A stretch of 64,000 nt of DNA from Branchipolynoe longqiensis (Eukaryota; Annelida; Polychaeta; Phyllodocida; Polynoidae). Both the position numbers and the translations under genes were made by a program. Positions 11,301-23,300 of the stretch are shown here, in pieces; position 1 is the first letter of the stretch, and each line of letters opens with the position of its first letter. The notes beneath the pieces were generated by a model. That model worked only from the letters and a program-made list of their open reading frames with translations, was not told the DNA's origin and ran no database searches. The stretch lies in NCBI GenBank assembly GCA_030323885.1, contig JASIRB010003231.1, positions 1-64,000 on the forward strand, read 5' to 3'.

Positions 11301-14300
11301 ATAAGAGGCAGCATACAGTGTGTGAGGTGAAAACCATGTCTATGTGAACCTCTCCCCACAGACCAGCTGCTCAGGCAACACCTTTGGTATCGTGTACGGA
11401 GCGAGCGAGAAGAATGACGACTACTTTTGCATGATGTTCGAATCCAAATTCCATCCCGTCCCTTCGATGCTTGATGAAGCGGTAAGTAGGCAGCATCATT
11501 ATCAGTATGTCGACTGAGTCCTTTGATTGGCTGGTTTTATTTTGTTATGGCTAGTCGAACTAGGTGCTAATTCTAAAAAGTTGCCATGGAAATTACAGGG
11601 ATGAAAGATCTCCCATTTCCGAGATTTTTGGTAAATATAATTCTTATGTGTTTTCTCCATCCTAAGGCGGTGTAGAATAATAATGTAAATTTAACAGAGT
11701 GCATTGAGCACTAGCAGGAGCCGTTATGAGGTGGTATACAATAATGTGAATTTAACAGAGTTCCTCACTAGCAGAAGTCATTATGGTGGTATACAATAAT
11801 GATGTAAATTTAGCAGGAGCTGTTCTAAGGTGGTATACAATAATGATGTATATATAGCAGAGAACCACACTAGCAGGAGTCATTATGGTGGTATACAATA
11901 ATGATGTAAATTTAGCAGGAGCTGTTCTAAGGTGGTATACAATAATGATGTATACATAGCAGAGAACCACACTAGCAGGAGTCATTATGGCGGTATACAA
12001 TAATGATGTAAATTTAGCAGAGCGCCTCGAGCTGTTGTATGGTGGTATACAATAATGATGTATATAATATAGCAGAGAGCCGCACTAGCAGGAGCCGTTC
12101 TAAGGTGGTATGCAATAATAATATAAATTTAGCAGAGCACCTCACTAGCAGGAGCCGTTCTGAGGTGGTGTACAATAATTATGCAAATTTAGCAGAGCGC
12201 CGCACTAGCAGGAGCCGTTCTAAGGTGGTATACAATAGTAATGTAACTATAGGCGATTGCCTCACTACTATGGTGCTCTACAATAAAACCACCATATCAA
12301 ATATTTTCAACAACAAGTTTACGGTTTAGGAAATTTCATTTCCCAGAAAAGCTCATTCAAATTATTCAAGAGAAGAAGATTTATTAAAAAAAATCTACGT
12401 AATACACCAACTACACATAAGCTTAGTTTAACTGTGCACTCAGTCTTTGTCATGGTGAATGTAAATGACAGTGACTACTTTCCCGTCCGGTCGGCTGGAG
12501 GGTCGTGCCAGGTGGCTTGTCCCAGCCCGTATCCGCCTCTCACCGGACGCGGTGGCCGAATTGGTAGAGTGCAGGCCTCCCATGTGGAAAGTCGGGAGTT
12601 CGAATCACAGCCGAGTCAAATCAATGACTTATAAAATTGGTACTTGTCGCTACCTAGCATGGCACTCAGCATTAATAGGATAGGACAAAGACTGGTTAAC
12701 TCAGTATCAGGATAATGTGACTGGGGTATCGGGTCATGGTGCATGGCAGCCTGGTCTCCCAGTGGGGCAGCACTATAAAGTCACCATGAATGTGCACTGT
12801 CACAAGTTGGTACCCATCCTGATATGACCTTGGATGTTGCTACGAGGTCAAACAACAACAAACAAACAACATGCGTGTCTGTCTGCAGCCGGAGCGGCTG
12901 CTCGTGGACCTGACGCCGGCCACCTTCTGCAACCCGGTCACTGGTCGCCCGGGGATGGCCGGTCACGTGCTCGCCATCTCACGGGGAAACTGCACTTTCT
13001 CCGAGAAGGCCAAGAACGTGCAGAAGGTCGGGGGACAGGTCGCACTCATCATCAGCAAGACTAAGCTGGTGAGTAAGTCTGAGGTCATGGGGTCAGAGGT
13101 CATGGGGCCTTTCGGAGGTCACAGGGTCTGGGGAGGTCACGGGGCCTGAGTTCATATCTTAGGGGGCTATCACATTACGACGCATCGCGCAAACGTTCGC
13201 CGACGTATGTGATTTTTGGTCGTAATGCATTTCGCATTCGTTATACGTATGTCGATGCTCGTCGAAAGTTTTGTGCATGCACAAAACTTTTAACGTACGA
13301 CAACGTATGGGTGTTACGTCAGCCGTATGTTAGGCATACGTTAGATGTATGTTGTTCACTATGTTGACCTACCTTAAAGGCAGAGGAAACGTGCAGTCCG
13401 CATACTGACAACCTATGGATAACGTATGTCTAACATATGTTTGCCGTTTCTCCACTGTGTCTTGACGTATGTAACGTATGATGCGTAGTTCTGGCGATCG
13501 AATGATGTATATAATGTTCACCGGCGTTCTGCGAATGTACCGTGAGCATAATTCGATGGTTTTTCTCTGGGAGGCACATTAGCCATACATGCATCCAACT
13601 TTGCGCCGACGCATCTCAACGTAAAAAAAGTGATTTCATGCGTTGGCCGCACGCTTGCGAGATGCGTTGTAATGTGCCAGGTCATTTACACAGTGAATCG
13701 ACTATGAATACGGCTGTGTTTCGAGGTACTTTGATTTAACAAACATTACATCTTAAAAACGTCCTGGAATTTTGCACTGAAAGGTCCCGGAAAGTCCTGG
13801 AATGTGATATGTCAAAATGGGTATGAGCCCTGAGTTTCACCTTGGGTGTCACAATGCTGGTGTTTACGTCACAGGTCACGTGTCCATCAGTCTCAGTATT
13901 TGCAGACTTTACGGTTTGACCACCTGAGTGTGGCCGTGAAACGCGTGGTTTATTAAGGCTGCATAATCCGATGGTTTTAAGTTTCAGCCATTTTTTTAAA
14001 GAAGTTAAATTGGTCCTTACAGTCTACTTTACTTTAGCTCTGAGTAACTCTTTATAGACATTTTTTAATGGCTATCTTTTGAGATATTTGAAGTGAAAGC
14101 ATGCCAAATACCTTTGGCATGCACACCGAAATGGTAGGATGTGTAGCGGTGTTAGGTTCTATTAAACTGACTTAGTGTTCTTTCTATACAGCAATACTTG
14201 TGTGATAAGTGCACCCGTAGTTAGGGATATGTGGCACCAAATGTAGACAAGTGATTTGCTTTCAAACATTTTTGGAGTGTCAGATTATGTAACTTTAACT

Positions 14301-17300
14301 GCATTGTTAAGAGGCTGCTTTTCTCTTAATAGATTTAGGTGCCCTGATCCCGATGGTTACTTGTTGTGCTGGGGTGTCATTAAACAAGCAATCAAAGATG
14401 TAGTTGAAGGCTGTGGGATTGCGAGTTGAAGACCAGCTGCAGGGTCCACACGGGGCCTGGAAAGTGTTTGAAATTAACCTAATTTGGGTAATTAGTCTTG
14501 AAAAGTGTTGAATTCCATTAAGCTGTCCCCACTGATCTAAATTAGTCCGAAATTGCTATTTATCATTGTTTCTCCCCTCCTCCCTCCCCCCCCCCCCCCC
14601 AGCTGAAATCTCAATATAAATAGTCTTGAATTCCTATCAAAAACAGGCTTGAAATAACCTTGAATTCCATATCTTCCCATGTCTATGGACCCTGCAACTG
14701 TTAAAACCAGGGATGAAAGATCTCCGCGATTTCGCTGATTTCCGGGATTTTTCCTGTAGCTATAAGTGTATACTAATACGTTGCGCCTGTCCTGATATGA
14801 CCTGAGATGTTGCCAGGACGTAAAACTCCAACAACCAACCAACCAACCAATACATTGTTTCACGCTGCAGCACTATCAGCGTATACTAATATGTGGTGCA
14901 AACGCCGTAGCACTAGCAGCGTATACTACTAATGACTTCAAATGCCGCAGCACTATCAGCGTATACTACGGATATGTGCTTCAAATGGTGCAGCACTATC
15001 AGCGTATACTACTAATACGTGGTTCAAACACCGCAGCACTATCAGCATATACCAATATGTATGAAACCCGACTTCCGGGAATTTTCAGCGATTCCCTGAT
15101 AATGCTAAGCCTATGGGAGAATATCAGCATTTCCGCTTTTTTTCCCGGAGACCACTTTCATCCCTGTAAAACTGAAACCCTGATTAAGCAAATGATAAAC
15201 ACTGCTTTGTGTACGTCTCTGTTCTGTAGAGTAAGCCAGTTGCCAACAAAATATCCGACTACCAGGAAATCAACATCACTGTTGCACTCCTGTTGGCGAG
15301 CGATTTCCAGAAACTGAAGGTAACTATTTCCTCTAACTAGGAGGGAGTTTTTATGCAAATTGATGTTGAACTAGGTATCGCTTTTATCTAGCCAGTTACT
15401 TTGGTACTAATGAATTGTGTGCTCAATTGCTTGCCACCCGCCTCATCATTTCGCCACATGCATGCTGGGTGAGTGAGCTGTGTAAGGCATATTTGGGTGT
15501 TTTGGGAACATTTGCTTCGTTAGAACAACGAGTCAGTCAGTGTTGAGACTGGTGTTTTGGTTATTCGCACCAGTCTGCAGAGACTGCCATAATGGAGTTC
15601 GGTTAGAGAGGCTGGGGGAGGTGTAGAGGGGGGGGGGCACTGACGTTACCAAGCCATCCACCCAGCTTCATAGTCGGCAGTCCGTTGGGTTCAGCTTCTG
15701 GAGTGATGTGTCATGGTTGTGGAAGTAGAAAGATGAGGTAGCGTAAATTGAACACATAGAAGGAAAGAGTGATGTGTCATGGTTGTGGAAGTAGAAAGAC
15801 GAGGTAGCGTAAATTGAACACATAGAAGGAAAGAGTGATGTGTCATGGTTGTGGAAGTAGAAAGACGAGGTAGCGTAAATTGAACACAGAAGGAAAGAGT
15901 GATGTGTCATGGTTGTGGAAGTAGAAAGACGAGGTAGCATAAATTGAACACATAGAAGGAAAGAGTGATGTGTCATGGTTGTGGAAGTAGAAAGACGAGG
16001 TAGCGTAAATTGAACACAGAAGGAAAGAGTGATGTGTCATGGTTGTGGAAGTAGAAAGATGAGGTAGCGTAAATTGAACACATAGAAGGAAAGAGTGATG
16101 TGTCATGGTTGTGGAAGTAGAAAGACGAGGTAGCGTAAATTGAACACAGAAGGAAAGAGTGATGTGTCATGGTTGTGGAAGTAGAAAGACGAGGTAGCAT
16201 AAATTGAACACATAGAAGGAAAGAGTGATGTGTCATGGTTGTGGAAGTAGAAAGACGAGGTAGCGTAAATTGAACACAGAAGGAAAGAGTGATGTGTCAT
16301 GGTTGTGGAAGTAGAAAGACGAGGTAGCATAAATTGAACACATAGAAGGAAAGAGTGATGTGTCATGGTTGTGGAAGTAGAAAGACGAGGTAGCGTAAAT
16401 TTAAAACATAGAAAGAAAGCGCGGGTCCAACTTGTTTGTTCTACCAGTGAGCAGGTGACATTGTGAGCTCTTATTGGGTGTTGAATTGTAGTCAGTATTG
16501 AGTTATAGAAGCCTATTTACCTCAATACTGTGACCACATCAATAATCTGTGAGCCATTTACATGTTATAAAAGCTGGTTATACCCCTAATGCAATGTCCG
16601 CGTCAACAATCTGTGAGCCATTTACACATTATAAAAGCCTACTCACCCCATATACAATGTCCAGTCAACAATCTGTGAGCCATTTACATGTTATAGAAGC
16701 CTATTTACTCCATATACAATGTCCACGTCAACAATCTGTGAGCCATTTACACGTTATAGAAGCCTATTTACCCCATATACAATGTCCACATCAACAATCT
16801 GTGAGTCATTTACACTTTATAGAAGCCTATTTACCCCATATACAATGTCCACATCAACAATCTGTGAGCCATTTACTCGTTATAGAAGCCTATTTACCCC
16901 ATATACAATGTCCACATCAACAATCTGTGAGCCATTTATACATTATAAAAGCCTATTTACCCCAAATACCGTATCCACGTCAACAATTTGTGAGCCATTC
17001 ACACGTTATAAAAGCCTATTTACCCCCAATACAATGTCCACGTCAACAATCTGTGAGCCATTTACACTTTATAAAAGCCTATTTACCGCCAATACCATGT
17101 CCATGTCAACAATCTGTGAGCCATTTACACGTTATAAAAGCCTATTTACCACCAATACAATGTCCACGTCAACAATCTGTGAGCCAATTACACGTTATAA
17201 AAGCCTACATGCAAAAACGCGTTGTTTTACAGAATTTGGGTTCGCGCGTGATGGTGCAACTGTACAGCCAAATGAACTTACGGATTGACTCTAACCTCCT

Positions 17301-20300
17301 CTTCATCTGGGTGATCGCCCTCGCCACGGTGTGTGGCGGGTCCTACTGGTCGGGGAGCATCAAGAACAACCAGTAAGCCACATGGTCTCTTGGAACGTCC
17401 TGATATGACCTTAGATGTTGTTAGGACGTAAAATAACAACAAACAAACAAACAAACGTGGTCCCTTGGACAACTCCAACAAGTGCAACCTGAAGGGAGAG
17501 AAATGGGTAAAAGGGGAGGGGGCTGTCCTAATTTCAGTCCACCTGTCCTAAATAATTTGAGAACATTTGTGATATCCAAGTGTTTGGTGTTGTTAGTTTT
17601 TCAGCAAACTTGTCCTAAAATAAGTTGATACGTCGGTGCTGGTCAGCCATGGCCCACTCCCCGGGCTCTCACCACCTCACGGAGCACCCCGCGGCACTAG
17701 GTCACGCTGTAACCTTCGATCTGCTGCTCTAGCCTGCCACCTGCTCCTCACTCTTGTGCTTGGGGTTTTATATACATGCGCATCAGACGGGCGCGGTGGC
17801 CGAATCGGTAGAGTGCGGGCTTCTCGTGCAAGAGATCAGGAGTTTGGTTTCCGGTCTAGTCAAACCAATGACTTATGAAATTGATACTTGTCGCTTCCTA
17901 GCCTGACGCTCTGCATTATTAGGACAGGGCAAGGACTGGTTGGCTTGGTGTCAGGATAATGTGACTAGTGGGATATCGGGTCATGGTGCTGGCAGCCTAG
18001 TTTCCCAGTGGGGCAGCACTATAAAGTCGCCACGCGTGTGCACTGTCATAAGTCGGTACCCGCCCTGATATGACCTTAGATGTTGCCTGGAGAACTTGGG
18101 TAGAATAATTCCCTTGCACCACCTTGCAGATCGTAAAAGGCGGCAAATGCGGCGACTCATTTACCGTTAGTCGCAACTCGTGTCGGTGGAGGACGGGATC
18201 CTGGTGCTTGAGGACGGTGAGCAGCAATTGCTCTCACTGATCCAACACTTCATTTTGGCCCCGACTTCAACTAGACAAGGACAAGACGGGATGGCTGAAT
18301 GAGTTAGAGTGTCCGTCTCCCGTGCTGTTAGATCATGGGTTCGAACCCTGGTCGAGTCAAACCAATAACTTAAAAATTGATACCTGTCGCTTCCTAGCCA
18401 GACGCTCGGCATTATTAGGACAGGGCAAGGACTGGTGTGCTCAGTGTCAGGATAATGTGACTAAGTGGGATACCAGGTTATGGTGCCAGCGGTCTGGTTT
18501 CCCAGTGGGACAGCACTATAAAGTCACCATGAGTGCGCACTGTCACAAGTCGGTACCTGTCCTGATATGACCTTAGATGTTGCTAGGATGTAAAACAACA
18601 ACAAACAAACAAAATCATCTAGACGAGGGGTTGGATTGGCCTGGTTCAATCAATCGGCTGGTCACGTCTTGCCCTAAGATAGTAAGCAATTTGGCAAAAA
18701 CGCTCAACAGATCAAACCTACTGTGATAAAAATGGTTATTGCACAACCCGTGAACTAAAACTATTCCTAGAAGGTGGTGGCTATTGGGTCAATCAAGTAA
18801 TGTCTGCAGATTTCTTTGCCTCATTATTTGAGTATGCCATCCTTGTATCCCTGGTGTGCATCTGACGGATACCGCAGCTCTGCACATCCCCTTGTAGGAC
18901 TCGGTGGTAGGTGGGGAGCAAGGACGACGAAAAATTAGAAAACAAATATGGCAAACAACTACCCCCCAAAAAAGAAAAGACAGGTGGCTGACAACTTGGA
19001 CTCGGAAAACGACTAACCCATGATCATAAATAATTGGCCGCGATTCATTATGATTGCTTTCACTGACTCGACTGCCAGACCCTCTTGTTTTGGCATTGAT
19101 GAAGTGTGGTGATTTTCTGATTGAGTGCGCCAAGAAGGCCCAAGCCGACACCCTGCAACGTGCAAGCACGTTGGCAGGTGTAGGCATAAAGGCTTCTCAC
19201 CGTATCCTCAACTCTAGTAGAAGAGTAATCCGAAATAGAGATCTAAGTGAGGTCAGTATGGATGAGATCGCACTCGAGCTGAAACCACAAGGTGTACAAA
19301 ATGTTTGAGGATAACTATATGGAAAGAATGTAAGGAAATAAAAACAAATACCTACATCCTCACGTTTAGTACATCAATGCCGCCCCAGAAACTTAAAGTT
19401 GGTTACCTAAGTGTTGGCGTGGATGCTTTCATCCCGAATCCTCTTCGCTGTTTTATGCCAAATGTATGGACACAGATAGGATAACTGCAAACACGAGGTA
19501 ACCTGCTTCCGATGCGGCCAGATGGGTCATGACAACACTGATTGTCAGAACCAGGCCAAATGTGCCAATTGGCCTGGGTCCCCAGGATTGTCCTGTTTGG
19601 ATGAAAGAAAAACAAATCCAGCAGGTTAAAACTGAAAACCGGATAAGCTACACGGAAGCTCGGAAGCAGGTGGAGGGGCTTACCCCTTTACCACTTGCCA
19701 AGAGCTATGCCGTGGTGGCAAAGCCCGTTACCAGGACAATCGATTGCCAGACCGATTTGACATGGCTGTCGGGAGAGAGGCCCATGGCCCGCTCACCGAC
19801 CCAGAGTCTGAGTGTAAAGCCACCTGGGAACAAATCAGAAATGAAGGATGCCTCTGTTCAGACAGAGGCAGCTTCAAGTTCTACAGGGAAAAAAAGAAGT
19901 AACTAAGAAAAGCGCTTTAGTGCGTGAAATACCACTATCCGGCAGTATGCCCATGGGGGCAACATCCCCCATCCCCACCGGAAATCAGTTTTCTGCGCTG
20001 CAGGATATTAATATGGCCGAGGTTACCCCGAGCCACGGCCATAGCGTGTCCCCCAAGGTGAAACTTGTGGGAAGTGTGCCTGTCACGACGCCAATATGAC
20101 AGGCACACGTATAATACAATAGAACTGCCGAGGTTTTAGAGCAAACTTCAGTGAAGTGTGATTGCTTTGTGAGAGGCTTGACCCTCTTCCCCTTTGCTTA
20201 CAAGAAACATATATAAAGGTCACTGATCAGATTTCCCTAAAACATTACAATATGTATCACTCTTACGCACCGGATGGGGAATGAGCCACAGGTGGCTCGT

Positions 20301-23300
20301 CCATTCTGGTGGGTGAAGACGTGATACACACCCCCATCACCTTAAATACAACTTTTCATGCAATAGCCATTCGAATTAGTGTGGATAAAACCATTACTAC
20401 ATGCTCCATATATATTCCCCCTAACTCTATTTTTTCAACACAAGATTTAGAAACTTTAACGGATAGTTGACTTCCCCCTATATTTTATTAGGGAGGCGAG
20501 AAGGCTGTGTTAGAGACAATATGTCTCCGTCATAACCACTCGCACCCCACTTTTTAAAGTATGGACCATGATCTGGAAAATAAAACTGAAAGCTGCTGGA
20601 TCATCGGTCCAACACCTAAAACATAATAATATTCTTTTAACTTCCGTAACCGACATAGCCAATCTTCTTGCCACCACATTTTCCCAGAACTCATCTGTGC
20701 AAAACTGCCTTCCAGCCTTTGTGCAGATGAAGTTGCGTCTAGAGCAACATTCAATAAATTTCAAATCTAATAACACTGAGCACTACAACAGTTTCTTCAC
20801 AATAGATGAATTAAAGCACGCTTTAAATAGGTCGCACAACACTGCAATAGGTCCAGATAAAATACACTACCAATTTTTAAAACATCTCCCACCACCAGCA
20901 GTTGAACTGCTTCTGCACCTTTTTAATAATATCTGGTGCACGGGAGACATCCCAACATCCTGGCAAGAGGCCATCATTATTCCCATCCCCAAACTGGGGA
21001 AAGACCATAGCGAGCCCGGGAATTACCGTTCGATAGCGCTTACAAGTTGCATTTGTAAAACTTTCGAACGAATGATTACCGATCGCCTCATCAGGATCCT
21101 GGAGTCGGGAGCACCATCTGACCGAATTCCAGTGTTGTTTCAGGTGTGGTCGAGGGTACTCCTCTCCCACTTGGTCTGATTGGAGTCATTCGTTCGAAAT
21201 GCCTTCATAAACACATGTCGTGTCCATATTTTTTTAATCTTGAAAAGGCATACAACATGACATGGAAGTATGGCATCCTTTGTATAATATGAGGTTTAGA
21301 GGGCATTTGCCCATTTTCATTTCTAAATTTCTATCAAACCGAAACTTTAGAGTTTGAGTCAATGCTACCCTCTCTGATCCTTTTAATCAGGGTAGCATTC
21401 TATCTGTTACCCTTTTTGGCATTAAAATTAATAATATAGTAAAATCCATAAAGAGTACTGTATCCTGCAGTCTCTATGTAGATGACTTATTAATATTACA
21501 AAGGCAAAAATATGAACAATAGAACGGCAGCTCCAATTAAAGATAAATAGCCTTTCCTCATGGCAATGGAAAATGGTTTTAGATTTTCCAAATCAAAAAC
21601 CGTTTGCATCACTTTTGTGTTTTACGGACTTTACACCTTGAACCTAATTTAACAATTGGAAATGATCCCATAAAGTCATCAAAGAGACCAAGATTTTAGG
21701 AGTCATCTTTGACAACAAATTATCTTTTATCCCTTATATTGTTTATGGTTCAGCCAGAAAATCATACATATCACAGTTAGACATTATACGCCATGAAGGC
21801 CTTCGGCTGGCCCTGGGAGTGTTTAGAACCTCGCCCGTCCAGAGCCTTTATGTCGAAGGCCGAGAGCCCTCCCTTAAGAGTAGAAGGCTCAAACTGTCTA
21901 TGCAATATGTGATAAAACTAAAAGGAAATATTTTAAATCCTGCATATAAGTACATTTTTATGCCACCATATGAACGCCTCTATGAATCAAGGCCAACATA
22001 CATAAGGTCGTTAGGCCTCAGAATAAAGTCTCATTTGGAGGCCGTGGGGTAAAATCTACATAACATAGCACCCTCACAATATTCAGATGTTCCTCCTTGG
22101 CAGCTGAGGAAAGCAAACATCATCCTCCAGCTGGCCATGTCGAAGAAATCTCAAACGCACCCACTGTCATATCATGAAAGCTTTATCGATGTAAAAAGTG
22201 CTTTTAGTTCCACCTAGCCGTGTACACTGATGGATCAAAGACAGACAACAGAGTCTCTGCGGCAGCAATCGTCCACACACGTGAATTAGGGACGCGTATT
22301 CCAGATCAGAGTTCCATCTTTACTGCTGAGGCACCAGCCCTCCTACTAGCGTTAGAGTGCATCGAAACCTCAGCCAGTCATAAATTCATCATTTTCACTG
22401 ACTCTTTTTCCTGCCTTCAGGTTTTAAACAATAGGAAACTGGACCACCCAATTCTACTTAAAGTTAAAGTACTCATTAAACTTGACATTCACCTATGTTG
22501 GGTGCCGGTCATGTGGGTATCCAAGGAAATGAGAGAGCAGATCAAGCGGCCACTCGAGCCCTGACTGCTCCTTTAGAACATTGTCATATTCCCCACTCTG
22601 ATCTGAAACCTACCATTCAAAAATACATCTGGAACCTATGGCAGATTGAATGGGATGAACACCCAAACAACACACTCCATAGAATTACCCCCTCCGTGAA
22701 CAGACTGCCGTAGAGTCGCCTGGATGGGCGACACGACCAGGTTGTTTTAACAAGATGCCATATTGGCCACTCATGGCTAACACACGTTTTTCTGCCCAAG
22801 AGGGAGCCTCCCCCTGAATGTATTGGATGTCAGTCCCCACTGACATTAAAACACACTTTATTAAACTGTGTGGATTTCATGGTCCTGCACCAACAATTTT
22901 ACACTGCAAACAGCATGCATGACCTTTTTACTCAAGTAAAACAAGAAAACATTTTAACCTTTTTGAGAGCAGCTGGTTTGTACCACCTCATATAGTTTAT
23001 TAAACAAATTTCATCAGTGAATAATACTATCATCTAGAATTTGATTTAGCTTGACCAGAAGCCATATGATTGTGATTTAAAAAGAATCAAAATTGATTGT
23101 ATGCTTTTACATGTAAAAGCGATGGTTTGAACAAAAAACAAAGTTTCTCACCGTGAATATGGCATATGCTGCCGACACGGCATAAAGCAACCACCTATCA
23201 AATGTTGCCAGAACGTAAAACTCCAACAACCAACCATGCACATCAGTGTCGCCGTTCCTTGGTTACTTTTTTCTTTTTCTTTTTTTTTTCTTGAGGATTT

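Larger units (their letters stand above)
19050..23030 (+). mobile_element. Nimb/I-type LINE, decayed (intron 5)
   Basis: Reads in order as ORF1 (19050-20098), endonuclease remnant (about 20240-20480), reverse transcriptase (20568-21500) and RNase H (22220-22700), ending in a CX2CX7HX4C-like finger near 22830 and a last coding word near 22995. Gene order, ORF1 with zinc knuckle and an RNase H after RT suggest the I/Nimb group; Jockey-like clades usually lack RNase H. The endonuclease is largely deleted, and frames are broken by stops and shifts, so the copy is dead. Clade assignment is by recall of motifs only. Confidence 0.8.

Noticed and set aside
16549..17376. 275-codon frame that includes exon 5
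   Set aside because: The first 220 codons are a 62-63 bp minisatellite; only the last part, after the TTTTACAG acceptor at 17232, matches SPPL2.
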